Assembly (NCBI GenBank): GCA_027063325.1
Contig: JAMOSA010000019.1
Span: forward strand, 1-19,647
Length of the DNA: 19,647 nucleotides
DNA from: Campylobacteraceae bacterium
GTDB lineage: Bacteria > Campylobacterota > Campylobacteria > Campylobacterales > Sulfurovaceae
Direction: 5' to 3'
Below are positions 6,377-13,599 of this stretch, piece after piece; position 1 is the stretch's first letter, and each line of letters begins with the position of its first letter. The position numbers were made by a program, and so were the translations under genes. The notes under the pieces were generated by a model, which was not told the origin of the DNA, ran no database searches, and saw only the letters and a program-made list of their open reading frames with translations.

Positions 6377-8527
6377 ATGGCAAAGAGTATATACAGTGGA
6401 TTAATATCAGTAGCAGCGGCAACACTTTTGGTATGGAGTACTCCATCTACAACAGCAAAAGCAGATATATTTGACTCACTAAATCCTGCTTTGGCTGATA
6501 CCAGTTTTTTGGATAAAGCTTCTATAGCTTTGGAAAAAAAGCTAAAAGAACCAAAGTACAAACCTCTAGTCAAACTCTATCAAGAGTTGTTCTATGTCCC
6601 TATATGGGTTGGCAAAGAGAATATTACTCCATTTGCAAAAGATCTGCTCAACTATATAAAAGCAGACAAGACTCTAACAGCAGATATGCCACTCTATCAA
6701 GAAGCCATGCAGGTTAGAAAATTTCTTGGCAGAGTATATGGCACTCATAATGCGGAGTTTGAGCAAAAGATTGAAGCAGAACTCAAAATGAGCAGACTCT
6801 ATATGGATTATGCAAACTATATTATATATGGCGGTATAAATTGGAATAAGTTTGATAAATTCAAAAAAGCACTCTCAAAAAAGTATGATACAAAAGTTGG
6901 TTGGGATAGATATGCACCAGAGATATCTCCAATCAAATTAATAGCAGATGCAACAATTAGTGGTGATTTAACATCTGCACTAAAGAGTGCAGAGCCTACA
7001 AGATTCAAATACAAAAGTCTAAAAAAGTATCTAACAGACTATATTCAGATAGAACAACAAGGCGGTTGGGCAAAGTTACCAAAATTCAAAAGTATCAAAC
7101 CTGGCAAAAAATCTAAATTTATACCCCAAATTCGTAAACATCTTCAAATGGAAGGTGATTTGAGGGTATGTAGTGAAGCTGTTGATATGGATTCACAGGT
7201 ATATGACAAATGTATGCAAAAAGCTATCAAGAGATTTAAAATCAGACATGGTCTAAAGGGTACTGCCATTATAGATAAAAATACTCAAATTGCACTCAAT
7301 ATACCAGTTGAAAAAAAGATAGCTTTAATTAGGCTAAACCTAGATAGAATCAAATGGTTTTGGCATAAACAGGCTCAAGTTAGAATAGAGTTAAATATTC
7401 CTGCATTTAGATTATATTTTTATGATGATAATGATTTGGTAAATACAATTAGAGTAATTACTGGCAAACCAAACCACCCTACACCAATATTTCATGATGT
7501 TATGGAGTATATAGTTGTAAATCCATACTGGAAGATACCTCAAAGTATTGTCAAAAAAGAGATGCTCTCAAAGCTTATTCGAGATCCATACTATTATGCA
7601 AGAAGAGGTAAAATACTGCATAAAACATGGAGTGAAGATTCACCCGTAGTTGATCCTGGTTCTGTAAACTGGTCTCAATACAGAGGCAAAAAACCGATTC
7701 CTTACTACTTTATGCAAGTACCAAGTAGCAAAAATGCTTTGGGTAAAATCAAATTCCTTTTCCCAAACCACTACTCAGTCTATATTCACGACACCCCTAC
7801 CAAAAAGCTGTTTTTCAAAAATCAAAGAGCATACAGTCATGGTTGTATGCGTATCCAAAAACCAAGAGAACTCCTAAAGACTCTCTCTATATACAATGGC
7901 AATATAGATGTAGAAGAGATTATGGATATACTTACAACAACCCAAAAGAAGACTATTGTACTACAAAAAAAAGTACCTGTTGATATAGTATATATGACAG
8001 CTTTTGTAGATGATTATGGAAATATCAACTTTAGACAAGATGTATATGGCTATGATAAAGCACAATTTAAAGACTATAAGTATTTGACTATAAACAGAGT
8101 TCCTGATACTCCAAAATATAGCGTAGAGCTTACAAAGCCTGAATTAAAAGCACAAGAGATTCAAAATGCAACAGAGGAGTTACAAAGAAAAGCAGAAGAG
8201 GAGTTGAATACCCCCAAAAAACCTGTAATTAAAAAAGAGGATACAAACACTACAGTAAAAACCAAACAAAAAGAGTCAAACAGTACCAAAAAAACAAAAG
8301 CAAAAGTTATCAAAGATACTAACAGTAGCAAAAATACATCTACATCAGATAAAAACATCTCAAAGAGTATCAAAAAGATACAAAAAATACAACCATCACA
8401 ATCACAAGCATCAGATAAAAATAGCAGCAAACCAACAAAAAAGCCATTATCCTCTGATATAAACAATACAAAAGAGAGCAATAAAAATAAAGTTGATGAC
8501 TACAATATGATTGAGGTTTATATGTAA
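6377..8527 (+). CDS. L,D-transpeptidase, YcbB/LdtD type, with long charged C-terminal tail
   Basis: 716 residues. A signal peptide ends near residue 29 (TTAKA/D). An alpha-helical N-terminal scaffold (30-250) is followed by a peptidoglycan-binding-like segment (about 250-325, KRFKIRHGLKGTAIIDKNTQ) and a YkuD catalytic domain (333-525). The YkuD part shows VNPYWKIPQSI, IHDTPTKKLFF and SHGCMR with nucleophile Cys490, which matches the large YcbB group that makes 3-3 cross-links in peptidoglycan and is the usual target of carbapenems. About 120 residues at the end (590-716) are low-complexity, rich in Lys, Ser, Thr, Asn and Gln with repeated SDKN..SK units, and are not part of the catalytic fold; they may bind the wall or anionic polymers. 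The start has AAAGAGA upstream. The gene stands alone, divergent from the cytochrome gene. Confidence 0.88.
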   Translation: MAKSIYSGLISVAAATLLVWSTPSTTAKADIFDSLNPALADTSFLDKASIALEKKLKEPKYKPLVKLYQELFYVPIWVGKENITPFAKDLLNYIKADKTLTADMPLYQEAMQVRKFLGRVYGTHNAEFEQKIEAELKMSRLYMDYANYIIYGGINWNKFDKFKKALSKKYDTKVGWDRYAPEISPIKLIADATISGDLTSALKSAEPTRFKYKSLKKYLTDYIQIEQQGGWAKLPKFKSIKPGKKSKFIPQIRKHLQMEGDLRVCSEAVDMDSQVYDKCMQKAIKRFKIRHGLKGTAIIDKNTQIALNIPVEKKIALIRLNLDRIKWFWHKQAQVRIELNIPAFRLYFYDDNDLVNTIRVITGKPNHPTPIFHDVMEYIVVNPYWKIPQSIVKKEMLSKLIRDPYYYARRGKILHKTWSEDSPVVDPGSVNWSQYRGKKPIPYYFMQVPSSKNALGKIKFLFPNHYSVYIHDTPTKKLFFKNQRAYSHGCMRIQKPRELLKTLSIYNGNIDVEEIMDILTTTQKKTIVLQKKVPVDIVYMTAFVDDYGNINFRQDVYGYDKAQFKDYKYLTINRVPDTPKYSVELTKPELKAQEIQNATEELQRKAEEELNTPKKPVIKKEDTNTTVKTKQKESNSTKKTKAKVIKDTNSSKNTSTSDKNISKSIKKIQKIQPSQSQASDKNSSKPTKKPLSSDINNTKESNKNKVDDYNMIEVYM

Positions 8528-8612
8528 CTTTTAGAGAGTTTTACAATTTTACAGTTAGCTATAGTTTTAAGTGCTAACAAAAGTTGCTTGAGATTTTAAG
8601 TTTATCTATATA

Positions 8613-8638
8613 AGCAAAGTGTAGCGATACATTTTGCT
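8613..8638 (+). other. GNRA-capped RNA hairpin (structured element of unknown role)
   Basis: AGCAAAGTGTA (8613-8623) pairs with TACATTTTGCT (8628-8638) over 11 positions, including one G-U, closed by the tetraloop GCGA, a GNRA type. Read on the other strand, the G-U becomes an A-C mismatch and the loop is no longer GNRA, so a + strand transcript is favoured. No U tract follows, so it is not a standard terminator. It could be a 3'-UTR stabiliser, a REP-like element or part of a small RNA. Confidence 0.4.
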
Positions 8639-8667
8639 ATTTGTATAAGTGAGGAGTATTTGAGCAA

Positions 8668-8787
8668 TTAGTATGCCTGTACACCATATTTCAATAACAT
8701 TTTTGGAAGAATATCATCTAAATTTTGCACATCCTTATCATTAATTGATGTTACGCAGTTATTTACTGTTCTTATCCAAAAAACAGA
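8668..8787 (-). pseudogene. Possible relic of a coding sequence
   Basis: A 39-codon frame between two stops, with no usable start at its head. It reads as protein-like in composition (for example INDKDVQNLDDILPKMLL), ending KYGVQAY. The frame is closed upstream by TAA. I do not recognise the family; the end loosely recalls transposase tails, but the match is too weak to name. It may simply be chance. Confidence 0.15.
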
Positions 8788-8861
8788 TTATTCTATCATA
8801 ATGATTTAAGTTTATATATTCTAAAAGTTTTGAGTGATTATATCTAAATAAGAGAGCTAAA

Positions 8862-8897
8862 TAATTAAAAAATCACCAACCCATCAAAAAGGGTTGG
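8862..8897 (-). terminator. Rho-independent terminator of the str operon
   Basis: CCAACCC (8876-8882) and GGGTTGG (8891-8897) form a 7-bp GC-rich stem with an 8-nt loop. On the - strand it is followed by TGATTTTTTAATT. It starts 18 nt after the fusA stop codon and ends the rpsL-rpsG-fusA transcript, so tuf is not co-transcribed here. Confidence 0.85.
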
Positions 8898-8915
8898 GAT
8901 AAAAGTAGAAGGATA

Positions 8916-10997
8916 TTAACCGTTTCTCTTTTCAATAATCTCTTTTGCTACATTTGCTGGAACTTCTTCATAATGATCAAACTCCATAGCATATGTTGCA
9001 CGACCCTGTGTCATTGAACGAAGATCTGTTGAGTAACCAAACATCTCTGCAAGTGGTACAAAAGCATCTACAATTTTATTTCCTGCTCTGTCACCCATAC
9101 CATTTACCTGACCTCTTCTTTTTGAAATATCACCAATAACATCACCCATATAATCCTCTGGAACTTCTACTTCCACTTTCATAATAGGCTCAAGGATTAC
9201 TGGATTTGCTTTTTTGGCACCTTCACGGAAAGCCATAGAACCAGCAAGTTTAAATGCCATTTCACTAGAGTCAACTTCATGGTAACTTCCATCATACAAT
9301 GTTACTTTGATATCTTCTACCGGATAACCAGCCTGGATACCTCTTTGCATAGCCTCTTGGATACCTTTATCAACTGCAGGAATATACTCTTTTGGAATTA
9401 CACCACCTTTGATTTCATCAATAAACTCATATCCGCTACCTTGCTCTTGAGGTTCAATTTTGATAAATACATGACCATACTGACCACGACCACCAGATTG
9501 CTTGGCATATTTGTACTCTTGATCAACTGGTGCTTTGATAGTTTCGCGATAAGCAACTTGAGGAGCTCCAACTTCTGCTTCTACCTTGAACTCTCTCATC
9601 ATTCTATCAACAATAATCTCCAAGTGAAGCTCACCCATACCAGAGATGATAGTTTGACCAGACTCTTCATCTGTACTTACACGGAAAGATGGATCTTCTT
9701 GAGCTAGTTTCTGCAACGCTATACCCATCTTTTCTTGGTCTGCTTTTGTCTTTGGCTCAACAGCAACAGAGATAACAGGATCAGGAAACTCCATTCTCTC
9801 AAGGATCACTTTATCTTTCTCATCAGCCAAAGTATCACCAGTTAGAGTATATTTGAGTCCTACTACTGCACCAATCTCACCTGCATACAGTTCACTAATC
9901 TCTTCTCTTTTGTTTGAGTGCATCTTGAGGAGTCTTCCAACTCTCTCTTTTTTGTTCTTAGTAGTGTTATATACATATGAACCACTACTTAGGATACCTC
10001 TATATACACGAATAAATGTAAGCTGACCAACAAATGGATCTGTCATAATTTTGAATGCAAGTGCAGCAAATGGACCATCATCAGTTGATTCTACAGTTAC
10101 TTCTGTACCATCTTCATATTCACCTTTGATTGCATCAACCTCTACAGGAGATGGGAGATAATCAATTACTGCATCAAGAAGTGTTTGAACACCCTTGTTT
10201 TTAAAAGCAGTTCCACAAGTCATAGGAACAATATCAAGATTGATACAACCTTTTTTTAATCCCTCTTTGATCTCCTCTTTTGTTAGCTCTTCACCCTCCA
10301 TGTATTTATCAAGAAGCTCATCACTAGTTTCAGCTACAGCTTCTATCATCTTTTCACGGTACTCTTCAGCCAACTCTACTAAATCCTCTGGAATATCAAC
10401 AACATCATACTTTTGACCCATTAGAGTCTGATCATCATCCCAGATTACTGCTTTCATCTCTACAAGGTCAACAACACCTTGGAAATTATCTTCTGCACCA
10501 ATTGGTATTTGGATTGGCACTGGATTTGCACTGAGTCTATCTTTGATTTGTCTCTCAACCTCAAAGAAATCAGCTCCGGTTCTATCCATTTTGTTTACAA
10601 ATACCATTCTTGGTACTCTATACTTATTTGCCTGTCTCCAAACAGTCTCAGATTGTGGCTGAACCCCACCAACTGCACAAAATACTGCAACAGCACCATC
10701 AAGCACTCTCATAGAACGCTCAACTTCAATAGTAAAATCAACGTGACCTGGAGTGTCTATGATGTTTATCTGATGACCTTTCCACTCACAAGTAGTAGCA
10801 GCAGAGGTAATTGTAATACCACGCTCTTGCTCTTGCTCCATCCAGTCCATGGTAGCTGCACCATCATGCACTTCACCAATTTTGTGAGATACACCTGTAT
10901 AAAATAGGATTCTCTCAGTTGTAGTAGTCTTACCAGCATCAATGTGTGCTGCAATTCCAATATTTCTTACTTTATTTAATGGATGTGATCTTGGCAT
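8916..10997 (-). CDS. fusA: Elongation factor G
   Basis: 693 residues, the usual EF-G length. The GTPase domain shows the P-loop AHIDAGKT (17-24), switch I with RGITI (59-63), DTPGH (81-85) and NKMD (135-138). Further on are the domain II strand FVGQLTFIRVYRG, GMGELHLEI of domain III, and domain IV with SGGRGQYGHV. It drives ribosomal translocation and, with RRF, subunit recycling in the cytoplasm. The ATG follows an AAGGAA site and lies 9 nt after the rpsG stop, so it is the third gene of the str operon. Nothing suggests a paralogue: all the domains are present and the sequence is well conserved. Confidence 0.98.
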   Translation of the reverse strand: MPRSHPLNKVRNIGIAAHIDAGKTTTTERILFYTGVSHKIGEVHDGAATMDWMEQEQERGITITSAATTCEWKGHQINIIDTPGHVDFTIEVERSMRVLDGAVAVFCAVGGVQPQSETVWRQANKYRVPRMVFVNKMDRTGADFFEVERQIKDRLSANPVPIQIPIGAEDNFQGVVDLVEMKAVIWDDDQTLMGQKYDVVDIPEDLVELAEEYREKMIEAVAETSDELLDKYMEGEELTKEEIKEGLKKGCINLDIVPMTCGTAFKNKGVQTLLDAVIDYLPSPVEVDAIKGEYEDGTEVTVESTDDGPFAALAFKIMTDPFVGQLTFIRVYRGILSSGSYVYNTTKNKKERVGRLLKMHSNKREEISELYAGEIGAVVGLKYTLTGDTLADEKDKVILERMEFPDPVISVAVEPKTKADQEKMGIALQKLAQEDPSFRVSTDEESGQTIISGMGELHLEIIVDRMMREFKVEAEVGAPQVAYRETIKAPVDQEYKYAKQSGGRGQYGHVFIKIEPQEQGSGYEFIDEIKGGVIPKEYIPAVDKGIQEAMQRGIQAGYPVEDIKVTLYDGSYHEVDSSEMAFKLAGSMAFREGAKKANPVILEPIMKVEVEVPEDYMGDVIGDISKRRGQVNGMGDRAGNKIVDAFVPLAEMFGYSTDLRSMTQGRATYAMEFDHYEEVPANVAKEIIEKRNG

Positions 10998-11006
10998 TTT
11001 AATTCC

Positions 11007-11474
11007 TTACCATCTATAGTGTGCAAATGCTTTGTTTGCTTCTGCCATTTTGTAAGTGTCTTCTTTCTTCTTGAAAGCTGCACCCTTCTCATTTGCTGCA
11101 TCAATAAGTTCATTTGATAGTCTCTCTATCATAGTTCTCTCATTTCTTTTTCTTGCAGCATCAACTAGCCATCTGATAGCAAGTGACTGTTGTCTTACTG
11201 GACGAACCTCTACAGGTACTTGATATGTAGCTCCACCAACACGACGGCTCTTTACTTCCATCTTGGGGCGAACATTTTCCATAGCTTTGTTAAAGATATC
11301 TATACCCTTTTCACCAGTTTTGGATTCAATTCTCTCTAATGCACCATACATTACTTTTTGTGCAACACTCTTTTTACCATCAAGCATTACTGCATTGATA
11401 AACTTTGTCAAAACTTTACTTCCGTGTACCGGATCTGGTAGTACCGGTCTTTGTGGCGCTCGTCTTCTTCTCAT
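11007..11474 (-). CDS. rpsG: 30S ribosomal protein S7
   Basis: 155 residues from the ATG at 11474, opening MRRRRAPQRPVLPDPVHGS as in S7 of other bacteria. AAAAGGA lies 5 nt upstream of this ATG; an in-frame TTG 18 nt earlier would put the Shine-Dalgarno inside the protein and is rejected. S7 nucleates assembly of the 16S 3' major domain (the head) and touches the E-site tRNA. Characteristic segments such as GGATYQVPVEVR and LAIRWLV are present. In E. coli S7 also represses its own operon by binding the rpsL-rpsG intercistronic RNA; here that region is 113 nt and can fold (see separate entry). Confidence 0.97.
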   Translation of the reverse strand: MRRRRAPQRPVLPDPVHGSKVLTKFINAVMLDGKKSVAQKVMYGALERIESKTGEKGIDIFNKAMENVRPKMEVKSRRVGGATYQVPVEVRPVRQQSLAIRWLVDAARKRNERTMIERLSNELIDAANEKGAAFKKKEDTYKMAEANKAFAHYRW

Positions 11475-11507
11475 TTCTATCCTTTTCTTCAATCTTTGAG
11501 ATTTACT

Positions 11508-11567
11508 CAGGTAACATCCGCGAAGGTTTTATGATGCTCCCTGTTTTAAGCAATTACTGCCATCGCT
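11508..11567 (-). promoter_or_regulatory. Folded rpsL-rpsG intercistronic RNA, candidate S7 autoregulatory site
   Basis: Two hairpins on the sense (-) strand. The first is AGCGAT with ATTGCT (11567-11562 and 11554-11549) around a 7-nt loop. The second is CAGG/CCTG, a 2x2 internal loop, then GCATC/GATGT, around a 14-nt loop (11543-11508). Each contains a G-U pair that would be an A-C mismatch on the other strand, which supports RNA function in this orientation. Position and length resemble the E. coli S7 translational operator; S7 binding here is inferred. Confidence 0.4.
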
Positions 11568-11587
11568 AATCAAACTAATACTTAAAA

Positions 11588-11959
11588 TTATTTAGGCTTT
11601 TTAGTACCATACTTAGAACGCGAAACTTTTCTGTTTGCAACACCTGAAGTATCCAATGCACCCCTTACGATATGGTACTTAACACCTGGAAGGTCTTTTA
11701 CCCTACCACCTCTAACAAGTACAATAGAGTGCTCTTGTAGGTTGTGTCCCTCACCACCTATATATGAGATTACTTCAAATCCACTTGTCAATCTAACTTT
11801 GGCAACTTTTCTCAAAGCTGAGTTAGGTTTTTTAGGTGTAGTTGTATATACACGCGTACATACTCCTCTTCTTTGTGGACAATTCACAAGTGCAGGAGAC
11901 TTTGATTTCTTGATAACCTTTTTTCGCTCTTTACGAATCAATTGGTTTATAGTAGGCAA
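11588..11959 (-). CDS. rpsL: 30S ribosomal protein S12
   Basis: 123 residues. The start codon is TTG (coding Met in MPTINQLIRK), with GAAAGGA upstream; no in-frame ATG gives the conserved N-terminus. S12 sits at the decoding centre and controls fidelity. The streptomycin-site loops are wild type: TPKKPNSALRK with Lys43 and Lys44, and GGRVKDLPGVKYH with Lys88. Asp89 is the residue that RimO methylthiolates in bacteria that have it. It is the first gene of the str operon here, not directly preceded by rpoBC in this window. Confidence 0.97.
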   Translation of the reverse strand: MPTINQLIRKERKKVIKKSKSPALVNCPQRRGVCTRVYTTTPKKPNSALRKVAKVRLTSGFEVISYIGGEGHNLQEHSIVLVRGGRVKDLPGVKYHIVRGALDTSGVANRKVSRSKYGTKKPK

Positions 11960-12073
11960 ATTTATATCCTTTCTTTTTTGTTTTTTCTCTTAATTAGAGT
12001 TATTGAATCCGGGTTTTGACACCTCGAGACAACACCTAAAAGATGCTCTATTGAAGTATCTATAGAAAAATAG

Positions 12074-12096
12074 GCAATAATTATATATATAATTGC
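12074..12096 (-). promoter_or_regulatory. Probable promoter of the str operon with palindromic -10 region
   Basis: A 16-bp AT-only palindrome (AATTATATATATAATT) is flanked by GC on both sides. On the - strand it contains TATAAT (12085-12080), giving a start near 12073 and a leader of about 115 nt before rpsL. A small hairpin (CTCT/AGAG, 11988-12000) lies just before the rpsL Shine-Dalgarno. No clear -35. Confidence 0.4.
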
Positions 12097-12166
12097 TTAA
12101 ATATAGATTAGTTACAAATCTCTTTGGGTAATATCAACCATATTGATGAATACAGCACAACTAAAG

Positions 12167-12172
12167 TATAAT
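12167..12172 (+). promoter_or_regulatory. -10 box for the MBOAT gene
   Basis: A perfect TATAAT, preceded by AAAG. Transcription would start near 12179-12180, leaving a leader of about 19 nt that carries AAAGGAG at 12186-12192 before the GTG start. Confidence 0.45.
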
Positions 12173-12197
12173 TACAAGGTTGTTTAAAGGAGATTTG

Positions 12198-13592
12198 GTG
12201 CTATTTAATAGTTATGAATTTATATTTATATTTTTACCAATTGTACTAAGTGGCTTTTTGTTGCTTAGATACTTTGGGTATCACAAGCTTATTCCCTCAT
12301 GGCTTCTTGTATCTTCTGCATTTTTCTATGGTGATTTTAAATTGTGGCATCTGCCTTTGCTTATAGCGATGATATTAATAAATTACTATTTTGCTCTAAA
12401 GATAGAAAGAAGCAGTTATAAAAAAAGATACTTTTTTATAGCAATAGCACTTGATATATCTATACTTGCCTGGTTTAAGTATGCTTCACTTCTACCCATT
12501 TTAGATAGTATCAAACCAGATACCCTGCCTCTTGGAATATCTTTTTATACATTTCAAATTATTGCATATCTTGCAGATATTTACCAAGGCAGAGCAAAGA
12601 GATTGAAATTGAGTGATTTTGCACTCTTTATACTCTTTTTCCCTCAATTGATTGCAGGACCTATCGTACACTATGCACAAATGGTTCCACAGTTTGACTC
12701 TTTGGCAAAGGGTAAAACAGAGATCTATTTTAGTAACGGATTGGCTCTGTTTATAATAGGTCTTGGCAAAAAGGTACTACTTGCTGATACTCTATCTCCT
12801 TTTGTTGACAGGGCATTTGGAGTAGTAGCAAGTGGTGGAAGTTTGGATATGATAAGTGCATGGGAGGGGATTATTGCATACTCTATGCAGATATACTTTG
12901 ATTTTAGTGCATATTCAGAGATGGCAATAGGTTTAGCTTTGATGTTTGGACTTAGATTGCCAATTAACTTCAACTCTCCATATAAGGCTATAGATATAAG
13001 AGATTTTTGGAGAAGATGGCATATAACTCTATCTACCTTTATTCGAGATTATCTCTATATCCCTCTTGGTGGAAGTAAAAAAGGAGATATAAATACCATA
13101 AAAAACCTGATAGTCGTAATGACAATAGCAGGGGCTTGGCATGGTTCTGGTTGGACATTTGTAACCTGGGGGTTTTTACATGGAGTATGGCTTGGTTTGT
13201 CTCATATAAAGAGTAAATTTATCCACATCTCTTTACCAAAAGGGATAAATATATTTGTTACTTTTATTGGTATTACTCTGCTTTGGGTACTATTTAGAAG
13301 TAACTCTTTAGATACAGCACTACTATACTATAAATTTCTATTTACAGGAGATATAACAGATACTCATCTTTTAGCCAAAGATTATATAGTATCTTTTGTA
13401 CTATTGACAACTCTTTTTATTGTATGGTTTTTACCCAATGCAAAAGAGGCAACAAGATATATCCAAGATCCAAATCAAGAGTTACCTCAACCATCTGTTG
13501 CAATAGCTATATTGTGTGGTATTTTACTAATAGCTTCACTCAAAGCACTCAGTGAGGGTGCATCACACAGCTTTATATATTTTATGTTTTAG
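12198..13592 (+). CDS. MBOAT-family membrane O-acyltransferase (AlgI/PatA-like)
   Basis: 464 residues. Start chosen at GTG 12198, with AAAGGAG 5 nt upstream and giving the typical MBOAT opening LFNSYEFIFIFLP; an in-frame TTG at 12180 would put the ribosome site inside the gene. About ten membrane helices. Conserved segments: LPLGISFYTFQ, QLIAGPIVHY, FNSPYKAIDIRDFWRRWHITLS with His275, RDYLYIPLGG, and AGAWHGSGWTF with His315, the catalytic His of the family. Members move acetyl groups across the inner membrane onto a polymer such as alginate, peptidoglycan or lipopolysaccharide, usually handing them to a periplasmic SGNH-type partner. The next gene, 7 nt downstream, fits that partner. No polymer-synthesis genes are adjacent, so the acceptor is not identifiable here. 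Confidence 0.9.
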   Translation: MLFNSYEFIFIFLPIVLSGFLLLRYFGYHKLIPSWLLVSSAFFYGDFKLWHLPLLIAMILINYYFALKIERSSYKKRYFFIAIALDISILAWFKYASLLPILDSIKPDTLPLGISFYTFQIIAYLADIYQGRAKRLKLSDFALFILFFPQLIAGPIVHYAQMVPQFDSLAKGKTEIYFSNGLALFIIGLGKKVLLADTLSPFVDRAFGVVASGGSLDMISAWEGIIAYSMQIYFDFSAYSEMAIGLALMFGLRLPINFNSPYKAIDIRDFWRRWHITLSTFIRDYLYIPLGGSKKGDINTIKNLIVVMTIAGAWHGSGWTFVTWGFLHGVWLGLSHIKSKFIHISLPKGINIFVTFIGITLLWVLFRSNSLDTALLYYKFLFTGDITDTHLLAKDYIVSFVLLTTLFIVWFLPNAKEATRYIQDPNQELPQPSVAIAILCGILLIASLKALSEGASHSFIYFMF

Positions 13593-13599
13593 GTGCAGT

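Larger units (their letters stand above)
8528..8915. other. Intergenic gap between the L,D-transpeptidase gene and fusA
   Basis: 388 nt with no convincing gene. It holds a 6-bp inverted repeat (GTTAGC 8554-8559, GCTAAC 8573-8578), a longer tetraloop hairpin at 8613-8638, an unstarted open frame on the - strand (8668-8787), and the fusA terminator near the right end. Composition is AT-rich throughout. Confidence 0.7.

Noticed and set aside
8161..8481. 106-codon open frame on the - strand opposite the L,D-transpeptidase tail
   Set aside because: Its Phe/Leu/Val-rich, membrane-like appearance is the complement of the Lys/Ser/Thr-rich tail; there is no ribosome site.
8554..8578. Terminator of the L,D-transpeptidase gene at the GTTAGC/GCTAAC repeat
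   Set aside because: The stem is only 6 bp with a 13-nt loop, and no T tract follows on the + strand.
9279..9707. 142-codon open frame on the + strand inside fusA
   Set aside because: It is antisense to a highly conserved gene, with no ribosome site and no recognisable domain; the same holds for 10479-10907.
11997..12050. tRNA-like stretch (ACCCGGATTCAA) upstream of rpsL
   Set aside because: It recalls a T-arm but no cloverleaf, acceptor stem or anticodon arm can be built around it.
12180..12197. TTG start 18 nt upstream for the MBOAT gene
   Set aside because: It coincides with the expected transcription start and would put the AAAGGAG site inside the coding sequence; the GTG at 12198 gives the family's usual N-terminus.
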